Shown: one piece after another, positions 6,108 to 12,043 of the stretch
Layout: each line of letters begins with the position of its first letter
Position numbering within the stretch: the first letter of the stretch is position 1
Assembly: GCA_028872975.1 (NCBI GenBank)
Contig: JAGWNV010000050.1
Coordinates: 1-12,043 of the forward strand
DNA length: 12,043 nucleotides
Direction: 5' to 3'
From: Acidobacteriota bacterium
GTDB taxonomy: Bacteria; Actinomycetota; Acidimicrobiia; Acidimicrobiales; UBA8190
Notes under the pieces: generated by a model
What the model was told of the DNA's origin: nothing
What the model saw: the letters and a program-made list of their open reading frames with translations, nothing else
The model's database searches: none
Translations under genes and position numbers: made by a program

Positions 6108-6108
6108 A
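6103..6108 (-). promoter_or_regulatory. Putative -10 element for rodA-bfn (TATTCT)
   Basis: TATTCT on the minus strand ends 18 bases before the rodA GTG at 6084. The predicted start near 6096 leaves room for the GGAG at 6094-6091. It is the only AT-rich hexamer in the gap and is nearly the reverse complement of the mscS -10 element. Confidence 0.4.
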
Positions 6109-6129
6109 CCGGTCGTGCCCGGAGCCGCC

Positions 6130-7011
6130 ATGTCGCCGATCCTCGCCACCGAGGGCTGGCTCTACCAGCTCCTGCGCTGGGCAGGCGTGGGCGACCCCAC
6201 CGCCGGCCACGTGCAGCAGGTCCTCGTGAAGCCCGTGAGCGTCGTCCTGGTGGTGGTGGTGGCCGCCGTCGTCGGGTGGCTCGGCAACCGCGTCATCCGG
6301 CGCTGGATCGGCAGCGCCGTGCGCCACGCCGCCTCGAGGGCCGACTCGCCCCGGGCCGAGCGGCGGGCGGTGACCCTCACCGCCATGGTCGCCAACATCT
6401 GGCGGGTGGTGGTCGTCCTCGTCGCCGTCTTCGTGGCCCTCGGCACCGTCGGCGTGAACCTCACCCCGGTCCTGGCCGGGGCCACCATCGTGGGCGCCAC
6501 CATCGGCTTCGGGGCCCAGAGCATGGTGCGCGACCTGCTGGCCGGGTTCCTCATCACCGTGGAGGGCCAGTTCGACATCGGCGACACGGTGACGGTGGCC
6601 GACACCGAAGGCGTCGTGGAGGACCTGACCCTGCGCGTCACCCGCCTGCGCGGTCCCGACGGGACCGTCTGGTACGTCCCCAACGGCGACATCCGCCGCC
6701 TCGGCAACACCGCCCGGGGCTGGGGACGGGCCACCGTCGACGTGCCCGTCGCCCCCGGCGCCGACGTCGACCGGCTCCTCGCCGCCGTCGAGGAGGCCGC
6801 CGCCACCGTCCACGCCGACCCCCGGTACCAGCGCGCCTTTCTGGAGCCGCCTGTGCAATGGGGCGTGGTGGACCTCGGGATCGACCACGTGACGGCCCGG
6901 GTCACGGCCCGCACCACCGCCGAGCAGCGCGACCGCGTGGCGCGCGCCATCCGCCAGGAGGTGGCCCGGCGCCTCGGCGACCTCGAGCACACCACGCCCC
7001 CGCCGTCCTGA
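6130..7011 (+). CDS. MscS-family mechanosensitive ion channel
   Basis: The 293-residue protein is close in size to E. coli MscS. Hydrophobic segments lie near residues 30-52 and 80-105. They are followed by a Gly/Ala-patterned pore helix (GATIVGATIGFGAQSMVRDLLAGF-type, about 112-137), the MscS TM3 signature. The beta domain follows, with FDIGDTVTV, then a VTRLRGPDGTVWYVPNGDI segment containing the conserved PN(G). The C-terminal alpha/beta vestibule domain ends in a charged helix. Such channels open under membrane tension and release solutes in hypo-osmotic shock. The ATG at 6130 is preferred because GGAG sits 5 bases before it. A GTG at 6115 in the same frame would add five residues and could be used as a leaderless start. 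It converges on aroE through a shared hairpin. Confidence 0.9.
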   Translation: MSPILATEGWLYQLLRWAGVGDPTAGHVQQVLVKPVSVVLVVVVAAVVGWLGNRVIRRWIGSAVRHAASRADSPRAERRAVTLTAMVANIWRVVVVLVAVFVALGTVGVNLTPVLAGATIVGATIGFGAQSMVRDLLAGFLITVEGQFDIGDTVTVADTEGVVEDLTLRVTRLRGPDGTVWYVPNGDIRRLGNTARGWGRATVDVPVAPGADVDRLLAAVEEAAATVHADPRYQRAFLEPPVQWGVVDLGIDHVTARVTARTTAEQRDRVARAIRQEVARRLGDLEHTTPPPS

Positions 7012-7028
7012 CCGCCGCCGGTCAGGAC
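7005..7028. terminator. Perfect hairpin between mscS and aroE, containing both stop codons
   Basis: GTCCTGACC (7005-7013), loop GCCGCC, then GGTCAGGAC (7020-7028) make a perfect 9-bp stem with a 6-base loop. The TGA of mscS (7009-7011) lies in the left arm and the TGA of aroE (minus strand, 7024-7022) in the right arm, at mirror positions. It can form in transcripts from both directions, so it is a good candidate for bidirectional termination or 3'-end protection. No U-tract follows. Confidence 0.7.
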
Positions 7029-7891
7029 GCGCCCTCCCCTGCCGCCGGGGTCACCGCGGCCCACATGGCCTCGACCGGCGCGGCCCGGCCCGTCCAGCGC
7101 TCGACGGCGAGGGCGGCTTGGTGGACGAGCATGCCGAGCCCGTTGAGCGTCGTGGCCCCGGCCCCGGCGGCGGCGGCCAGGAGGGCCGTGCGGGAGGGGT
7201 GGTAGACGAGGTCGGCGACGACCTGGCCCTCGTGGAACAGCCCCACGTCGACGAGAAGGTGCACGGCGGTGGGGTCGCCGAGGCCGACCGAGGAGGCCTG
7301 GACCACCACCTCGGCCCCGGCCAGGTCCGCCGGCACCGCCACCCGCCCGGCCGGCCCGGCCAACCCGGCGGCGGCCTCGGCCCGGGGGCCGTCCCGGTTC
7401 AGCACGGCCACCTCGGCGGCCCCGGCGTCCCCGAGGGCCGCCACCACGGCTCTGGCCGCTCCCCCGGCCCCGACCACGAGGCACCGGCGCCCGGACGGGT
7501 CGACGCCGGCGGCCCGGTGCAGGGCGGCGAGGAACCCCGCCCCGTCGGTGGAGTCGCCCACGAGCAGTCCACCCTCGAGGGTCACGCAGTTCACCGCCCC
7601 GAGCCGTGTGGCCAGGGCGCTGCGCTCGTCGACGGTGACGAAGGCGTCTTCCTTGTGCGGGGTCGTCACCGACAGCCCGGCCAGCCCCAGCGCCCTCGCC
7701 CCGGCCAGGGCCACGGCACCTTGGCCGGCGGGCACCTCGAAGGCGACCGACACCCAGTCGAGGCCCATGGCGTCGAAGGCGGCGTTGTGCAGCAGCGGGG
7801 ACAGCGAGTGCCGCACCGGATCCCCCATGACGGCCACCACCGCCGAGGCGGCCGAGGGCCACTGCGGCGACCGGCGGGGCGCCCCGGTCAC
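7022..7891 (-). CDS. aroE: Shikimate dehydrogenase
   Basis: This enzyme reduces 3-dehydroshikimate to shikimate with NADPH in aromatic amino acid synthesis. The 289-residue protein shows VMGDPVRHSLSPLLHNAAF (substrate-binding Ser-x-Ser), LSVTTPHK80 with the catalytic Lys, GDSTD116G with the catalytic Asp, the Rossmann loop VVGAGGAARAVV, a VLNRD strand and the C-terminal NGLGMLVHQAALAVERWTG. The usual NTDG reads STDG here (Ser114), a conservative change. The GTG start at 7891 overlaps the mltG stop as GTGA, so it is translationally coupled and the last gene of the alaS-ruvX-mltG-aroE operon. That order is shared with mycobacteria and many other actinobacteria. The stop codon lies within the hairpin shared with mscS. 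Confidence 0.95.
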   Translation of the reverse strand: MTGAPRRSPQWPSAASAVVAVMGDPVRHSLSPLLHNAAFDAMGLDWVSVAFEVPAGQGAVALAGARALGLAGLSVTTPHKEDAFVTVDERSALATRLGAVNCVTLEGGLLVGDSTDGAGFLAALHRAAGVDPSGRRCLVVGAGGAARAVVAALGDAGAAEVAVLNRDGPRAEAAAGLAGPAGRVAVPADLAGAEVVVQASSVGLGDPTAVHLLVDVGLFHEGQVVADLVYHPSRTALLAAAAGAGATTLNGLGMLVHQAALAVERWTGRAAPVEAMWAAVTPAAGEGAS

Positions 7892-8994
7892 GGCAGGCCC
7901 CGGCTCTTGGCCAGCTGCTCGTTGGCCTGCTGGCCGGCGAGGGTGTCGGAGAAGGCCTCGGTGCCGTCGCGCCACACGAGGACGAAGTACAGCCAGTCGC
8001 CCGGCACCGGGTCGAGGGCGGCGGCCAGCGACCCCGCCGAGGGGAAGCAGATGGGGGTGGGGGTGAGGCCCCGGTGGAGGTAGGTGTTGTAGGGCGTGTC
8101 GAGGGCCAGGTCCGCCTGGGTCACCGCCCCGCCGTCACGGTGCTCGGAGTAGAGCACGGTGGAGTCCATCTGCAGCGGCATGTTCCTGGCCAGGCGGTTG
8201 TAGACGACGCGGGCCACCTTGGAGAGGTTCTGGGGGTACACGCCCTCCTTCTCCACGATCGACGCCACCACCACCGCCTGGTACGGCGTGACGCCGAGGG
8301 CGGCGGCCCTCGCGTCGAGACCGGCGGCGGCCGCCGTGGCGTCGAAGCGGGCCACCATCTCGGTGAGGAGGGACGCCGCCGACTGGCGCCGACCCACCAC
8401 GTATTGCCCGCTGCCGAGCAGCCCGTCGAGGTTGGCCACACCGGGCGGCTCGTAGGGCGAGACCACGGCGCGGTCGGCCACGGCGGCGGAGAAGGAGGCG
8501 GCGTCGTGGCCGGGCAGCTGCCCGACGCGCAGGGCCGTCTCCCACACCGTGAGCCCGGGGGGGACGACGAGGACGTCGGGCCCCGCCGACAGGGCGTCGT
8601 GCACGGCGCCGAGCGACTGGTGGCGGCGCAGCGCGTAGGTGCCCGTCGACAGCAGGGGGGTGCCGTGGAACAGGTCGTAGATGCGCAGCGCCAAGCTGCT
8701 CGAGATCACCCCCCGGCGGGCCAGATCGGCCGCCGTGGAGCCGACCGACGACCCGGGGGCGACGGTGACGAGCTCCTGGCCGCCGGGCGGCCCGGCGTGG
8801 ACCTGCGCTTCGTACCAGACGACGCCCCACACCACGGCGACGAGGACCCCCGCCCCGGCGGCGGCAGCCGCCAGGGCCCGGCGACGGCGCCAGCGCCGGA
8901 GCCGCCCCGCCGCCACGACGGGTGCGGGAGCGGGCGCCTCGGGAACCTCGGGAACCTCGGGGCTCTCGGGGCCCTCGGGGCCCTCGGTCGTCAT
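7888..8994 (-). CDS. mltG: Endolytic transglycosylase MltG
   Basis: MltG is an inner-membrane lytic transglycosylase that cleaves nascent glycan strands and so sets their length. The 368 residues comprise a Pro/Glu repeat N-terminus (1-25), a basic stretch RLRRWRRRR, one membrane segment (about 40-61), a LysM-like region (VTVAPGSSVGSTAADLARRGVI), and the YceG-type catalytic domain. E248 in VVASIVE248KEG is the expected catalytic Glu. VYNRL, MPLQMDSTVLY and DTPYNTYLHRGLTPTPI follow as in the family. The segment normally like LEG-x-LFPDTY is LDGLLGSGQYVVG here, a clear departure. The ATG at 8994 overlaps the ruvX stop as ATGA. It is third in the alaS operon. Functionally it acts on the products of SEDS/PBP polymerases such as those encoded upstream in the window. 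Confidence 0.93.
   Translation of the reverse strand: MTTEGPEGPESPEVPEVPEAPAPAPVVAAGRLRRWRRRRALAAAAAGAGVLVAVVWGVVWYEAQVHAGPPGGQELVTVAPGSSVGSTAADLARRGVISSSLALRIYDLFHGTPLLSTGTYALRRHQSLGAVHDALSAGPDVLVVPPGLTVWETALRVGQLPGHDAASFSAAVADRAVVSPYEPPGVANLDGLLGSGQYVVGRRQSAASLLTEMVARFDATAAAAGLDARAAALGVTPYQAVVVASIVEKEGVYPQNLSKVARVVYNRLARNMPLQMDSTVLYSEHRDGGAVTQADLALDTPYNTYLHRGLTPTPICFPSAGSLAAALDPVPGDWLYFVLVWRDGTEAFSDTLAGQQANEQLAKSRGLP
8938..8991. repeat. 9-bp tandem repeat encoding the Pro/Glu N-terminus of MltG
   Basis: Six 9-base units of the form CTCGGGRNN run head to tail; the first five are near-identical and the last, at 8983-8991, is degenerate. On the coding strand they give E-G-P/E-V-P-type triplets in the cytoplasmic tail directly after the start codon. 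Copy-number change would keep the frame. Confidence 0.75.
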
Positions 8995-9419
8995 CGACCG
9001 TCCAGCCAGGCCTGGAGGAGCACGGCGGCGGCGCTCTGGTCCACGACGCGCCGTCGCGCCCGACCGCGGGTGCCGGCCGCGCCCAGGGCCCGCTCGGCGC
9101 TCACGGTGGTGAGGCGCTCGTCGAAGGTCTCGACGCCGATCCCCCGGGCGGCGAGCACCTCGCCCAGGGCCCGGGCCTCCTCCTCGGCGGCCCGGGCCGC
9201 CCTCCCCCGCCGCCCGTCGAGCCCGAGGGGCAGTCCCACGACGACCCGACCGGCGCCGAGCTCCTCGGCCAGCGCCGCCAGGGCGGCGCGATCGGCGGCG
9301 GGGTCCCCGCTGCGTTCGACGGTGGCGTGGGGGACGGCCAGCGCCAGGGCGCTGTCGGAGACGGCCACCCCGATGCGGCGCTCCCCCAGGTCCACCGCCA
9401 TGACCCGCCGGGCGGCCAC
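8991..9419 (-). CDS. ruvX: Putative Holliday junction resolvase RuvX/YqgF
   Basis: The 142-residue RNase H-fold protein shows AVD10LGERRIGVAVSD, VVVGLPLGLDG, DERLTTVSAERAL and VVDQSAAAVLLQAWLD. Together these give the acidic residues of the YqgF active site (D10, the Glu/Asp of DERLT, and the Asp of VVDQ). Members have been linked to Holliday junction resolution and to pre-16S rRNA maturation; the sequence does not choose between them. The GTG start at 9419 lies 8 bases after the alaS stop with a GCGGGG purine-rich stretch in front. An ATG at 9401 is possible but would leave only three residues before D10. The stop overlaps the mltG start by 4 bases. Confidence 0.93.
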   Translation of the reverse strand: MAARRVMAVDLGERRIGVAVSDSALALAVPHATVERSGDPAADRAALAALAEELGAGRVVVGLPLGLDGRRGRAARAAEEEARALGEVLAARGIGVETFDERLTTVSAERALGAAGTRGRARRRVVDQSAAAVLLQAWLDGR

Positions 9420-9427
9420 CGCCCCGC

Positions 9428-11977
9428 TCAGCCGGCCAGGCGCCGGCGAGCCTCGGCCAGCACGGCGTCGATCCCGGCCGGGTCGCGCCCGCCCGCCACG
9501 GCCAGCTCCGGCGAGCCGCCGCCCCCGCCGCCCACGAGGGCGGCCAGCTCCCGCACCGTGTCGCCGGCGTGGACGGTCCCGTCGGTGGCCACCGCCACCG
9601 ACGCCTTGGCGCCGTCGGGCGAGCCGGCCATCACCACCACCGCCGGCCCCCGCCGCCGCACGGCCTGGGCCAGGTCGCGCAGCTGGTCGGGCGTGAGGCC
9701 GTCGCGCCGGGCCACCACCACCTTCGCCCCCTCGCCGGCCAGGGCGGCGGCCTCATCCTGCAGGCGCGCCCCCTGGAGCCGCTGGAGCTCCTTGTCGGCC
9801 TGGCGCTGGCGGTCGAGGAGCCGCTGAAGGGCCTCGAGCACCCCGTCGGGGCCCACCCGGAGCAACCTGGCCGCCTCGTCGACGGTGCGCTGGCGGTCCT
9901 CGAGCAGCGACAGGGCGCCGGCGCCGGTCACCGCTTCGATGCGCCGCGTGTTGGCCCCGATGGAGGCCTCCGAGACGACGGTGATGGGCCCGATCATCCC
10001 CAGGCTGCCCACGTGGGTGCCGCCGCACAGCTCGGTGGAGTGCGCCCCGGCGCGCACCACCCGGACCCGCTCGCCGTACTTGTCCTTGAAGAAGGCGAGT
10101 GCCCCGAGAGCCCGCGCCTCGTCCATGGAGGTCTCGATCACCTCCACGGGGGCGTCGGAGAGCACGTCGCCGTTCGACACCGCCACCACCTCCCGGAGCT
10201 CCTCCGGTGCCAGGGCGCTCGGGTGGGAGAAGTCGAAGTGGAGCCGGTCGGGCGCCACCAGCGAGCCCTGCTGGTGGACGTGGTCGCCGAGGACCTGGCG
10301 CAGGGCGCTGTGGAGCAGGTGCGTGCCGGTGTGGTTGCGGCGCACCCCTTCCCGGCGGGGGGCGTCGATCACGGCCAGGGCGTCCTGTCCGGGGAAGAGC
10401 TCGCCCTCGACCTCGGCCTTGTGCACGACGAGCCCGGGCAACACGGCCTGGGTGTCGATCACCCTGGCCTTGCCGGTCTCGGTGGTGATCACCCCGGTGT
10501 CGCCCACCTGGCCGCCCCCCTCGGCGTAGAAGGGGGTGCGGTCGAGGACGATCTCGGCGCTGTGCTCGTCGGCCCCGGGCAGCACCGCCACCACCACGGC
10601 CTGCTCCTGGTAGTGCTCGTAGCCGGTGAAGGCGCTCGGCCCGGCCTGGTCGAGCAGCTCCCGGTAGGCGGCCTCCTCCCCCGCCACCGCCCGCCGGGCC
10701 CGGGCGTCGGCCCGGGCCCGGCTGCGCTGCTCGGCCATCTCCGCCTCGAACCCCTCCACGTCGACCTCGGCGCCGGCCTCGGCAGCCATCTCCACGGTCA
10801 GCTCGATGGGGAACCCGTGGGTGTCGTGGAGGCGGAAGGCGACGTCCCCCCGGACGCGCCCGCCCCCCGAGGCGAGGGCCTCGCCGAGGATGGCGGAGCC
10901 CGACTCCAGGGTGCGGCGGAAGCTCTCCTCCTCGCGCTCCACGGTGGCGGCGATGGCCTCGGCCTGCGAGACGAGCGCCGGGTAGGAGGGGCCGAGGACG
11001 GCCACCGCCTCCTGGACGAGTCTGGGCATGACGGGCTGCACCACGCCGAGCTGGAAGGCCCGCCGGACGGCGCGGCGGATGACCCGGCGAAGCACGTACC
11101 CCCGCCCCTCGTTCGACGGCACCACCCCGTCTCCCACCACCATGGCCATGGCCCGGGCGTGGTCGGCCAGGATCCGGAGCGACACGTCGGTGCCGTGGGA
11201 GGCGCCGTAACGCACCCCGGTGAGCGATTCGGCGGCGGCGAGGACGGGGCGGAACACGTCGGTATCGAACAGCGACCCCACCCCCTGGAGGATGGGCAGG
11301 ATCCGCTCCAGCCCTGCGCCGGTGTCGATGCTCTTGCGGGGCAGGTCCTCGAGGTGGCCGTCGGGGCGGCGGTCGAACTGCATGAAGACGAGGTTGTAGA
11401 GCTCGACGTAGCGCTCCTCCCCGCCGTGGGCGGGGCCTCCGCTCTGGCCGTGGTCCGGCCCGCGGTCGTAGTAGAGCTCCGAGCACGGCCCGCAGGGGCC
11501 GGTGTCGCCCATGCGCCAGAAGTTGGGCTCGCCCATGCGCTGGACACGGTCGGCGGGGATGCCCACGGCGTCGCGCCAGATGGCCTCGGCCTCGTCGTCA
11601 CCGTCGTGGACGGTCACCCACATCCGGTCGCCGTCGATGCCGAGGACCTCGGTCATGAGCTCCCAGGCGTAGGGGATGGCCTTCTCCTTGAAGTAGTCCC
11701 CGAAGCTGAAGTTGCCGAGCATCTCGAAGAAGGTGCAGTGGCGCTCGGTGGTGCCGATGATCTCGATGTCGACGGTCCGGAAGCACTTCTGCACCGAGGT
11801 GGCCCGCGGCCAGGGGGCGGGCTCGTCGCCCAGGAAGTAGGGCTTGAACGGCACCATCCCGGCGATGGTGAAGAGCACGGTGGGATCGGCCGGGAGCAGG
11901 CTGGCCGAGGGCACCACCCTGTGCCCGCGCTCGGCGAAGTACCCGGTGAACGCCGAGCGCAGGTCCTGGGCGAGCAT
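9428..11977 (-). CDS. alaS: Alanine--tRNA ligase
   Basis: AlaRS charges tRNA-Ala and edits Ser/Gly mischarging. The 849-residue protein is slightly short for the family but has all domains. The class II catalytic core includes FTIAGMVPFKPYFLG, the KCFRTVDIEIIG segment, TFFEMLGNFSFGDYFK, and GDTGPCGPCSELYYD. The tRNA recognition domain includes NEGRGYVLRRVIRRAVR. The editing domain has zinc ligands H549 and H553 (NHTGTHLLH) and C651 and H655 (CGGTHVGS). A coiled coil follows at about 700-740, then a C-terminal DHHA1-type region with a Gly-rich GGGGGGSPELAVAGG. The ATG at 11977 gives the standard N-terminus (MLAQDLRSAFTGYFAERGH). There is no Shine-Dalgarno, but a TAGGAT -10 lies 10 bases upstream, suggesting a near-leaderless message. 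It is the first gene of the operon with ruvX, mltG and aroE. Confidence 0.97.
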   Translation of the reverse strand: MLAQDLRSAFTGYFAERGHRVVPSASLLPADPTVLFTIAGMVPFKPYFLGDEPAPWPRATSVQKCFRTVDIEIIGTTERHCTFFEMLGNFSFGDYFKEKAIPYAWELMTEVLGIDGDRMWVTVHDGDDEAEAIWRDAVGIPADRVQRMGEPNFWRMGDTGPCGPCSELYYDRGPDHGQSGGPAHGGEERYVELYNLVFMQFDRRPDGHLEDLPRKSIDTGAGLERILPILQGVGSLFDTDVFRPVLAAAESLTGVRYGASHGTDVSLRILADHARAMAMVVGDGVVPSNEGRGYVLRRVIRRAVRRAFQLGVVQPVMPRLVQEAVAVLGPSYPALVSQAEAIAATVEREEESFRRTLESGSAILGEALASGGGRVRGDVAFRLHDTHGFPIELTVEMAAEAGAEVDVEGFEAEMAEQRSRARADARARRAVAGEEAAYRELLDQAGPSAFTGYEHYQEQAVVVAVLPGADEHSAEIVLDRTPFYAEGGGQVGDTGVITTETGKARVIDTQAVLPGLVVHKAEVEGELFPGQDALAVIDAPRREGVRRNHTGTHLLHSALRQVLGDHVHQQGSLVAPDRLHFDFSHPSALAPEELREVVAVSNGDVLSDAPVEVIETSMDEARALGALAFFKDKYGERVRVVRAGAHSTELCGGTHVGSLGMIGPITVVSEASIGANTRRIEAVTGAGALSLLEDRQRTVDEAARLLRVGPDGVLEALQRLLDRQRQADKELQRLQGARLQDEAAALAGEGAKVVVARRDGLTPDQLRDLAQAVRRRGPAVVVMAGSPDGAKASVAVATDGTVHAGDTVRELAALVGGGGGGSPELAVAGGRDPAGIDAVLAEARRRLAG

Positions 11978-11987
11978 ATGAGGGGCG

Positions 11988-11993
11988 ATCCTA
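11988..11993 (-). promoter_or_regulatory. Putative -10 element for the alaS operon (TAGGAT)
   Basis: GGTAGGATC on the minus strand ends 10 bases before the alaS ATG. The predicted transcription start near 11981 leaves about 4 untranslated bases. It is identical to the hexamer before the SEDS gene at 3075. No -35 match is evident in the GC-rich sequence upstream. Confidence 0.45.
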
Positions 11994-11999
11994 CCGGGA

Positions 12000-12027
12000 G
12001 GGCCCTGTGGCCCCCGGCGCAGCCGGG
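12000..12027. other. Two adjacent small inverted repeats upstream of alaS
   Basis: GGGCC-CTGT-GGCCC (12000-12013) and CCCGGC-GCA-GCCGGG (12013-12027) can each form a short GC stem. They lie just upstream of the alaS -10 and could be the 3' hairpins of a gene beyond the window edge or simply high-GC chance. Nothing else is recognisable in 11994-12043. Confidence 0.3.
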
Positions 12028-12043
12028 CTCAGCGCGCCGCGGC

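Noticed and set aside
6085..6990. Upstream extension of the rodA frame opposite mscS
   Set aside because: The extension is low-complexity antisense of mscS. The RodA family start, with a GGAG site, is at 6084.
9428..9530. Truncation of AlaRS because it is shorter than usual (849 residues)
   Set aside because: The C-terminal Gly-rich segment and final helix are present, and all catalytic and editing motifs are intact; this is normal length variation.
11978..12043. T-box or other riboswitch leader for alaS
   Set aside because: Only about 66 bases are available, there is no T-box sequence, and the likely -10 is 10 bases from the start codon.

Overview
This is a very GC-rich window (third codon positions almost all G or C) with tightly packed, overlapping genes. 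The order alaS-ruvX-mltG-aroE is a hallmark of Actinomycetota. GTG starts, TANNNT -10 hexamers lying only 9-10 bases before start codons, and the gene types present fit an actinobacterium. I would guess an Acidimicrobiia-like lineage, but that placement is inference.

Layout. A plus-strand SGNH-hydrolase-like gene (1-819, possibly cut by the window edge) converges on a polyphosphate kinase 1 locus on the minus strand (2981 down to 834). The PPK1 coding sequence is interrupted by one in-frame TAG at 1992-1994. This leaves an N-terminal half and a C-terminal half, and the second half has its own Shine-Dalgarno and ATG. Diverging from ppk1 is a plus-strand SEDS glycosyltransferase of the long actinobacterial FtsW/RodA type (3075-4481). 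It converges, with a shared CTAG stop, on a minus-strand pair: a second SEDS protein (RodA/MrdB type, 4951-6084) translationally coupled to a bifunctional-nuclease (DUF151) gene (4478-4954). A 30-45 bp intergenic gap holding overlapping opposite -10 elements separates rodA from a divergent mscS gene (6130-7011). mscS converges on the minus-strand operon alaS-ruvX-mltG-aroE (11977 down to 7022) through a perfect hairpin that contains both stop codons.

Functional theme. Many of the genes concern the cell envelope: two SEDS peptidoglycan polymerases, the endolytic transglycosylase MltG that trims nascent glycan strands, a mechanosensitive channel and an SGNH-type esterase/acyltransferase domain. 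The rest are housekeeping: AlaRS, RuvX, shikimate dehydrogenase and polyphosphate metabolism. I saw no mobile elements, CRISPR arrays, tRNAs or rRNAs, and no intergenic stretch above 100 bases.

The observations most worth following up are the two-piece PPK1 cut at its H/C1 domain boundary, loss of the Glu and Lys of the QPSE-x-x-K element in the second SEDS protein, a lone cysteine pair next to the catalytic Asp of the first SEDS protein, and a repeated near-leaderless promoter layout. I did not find a clearly new multi-gene system. The split PPK1 is the closest candidate.
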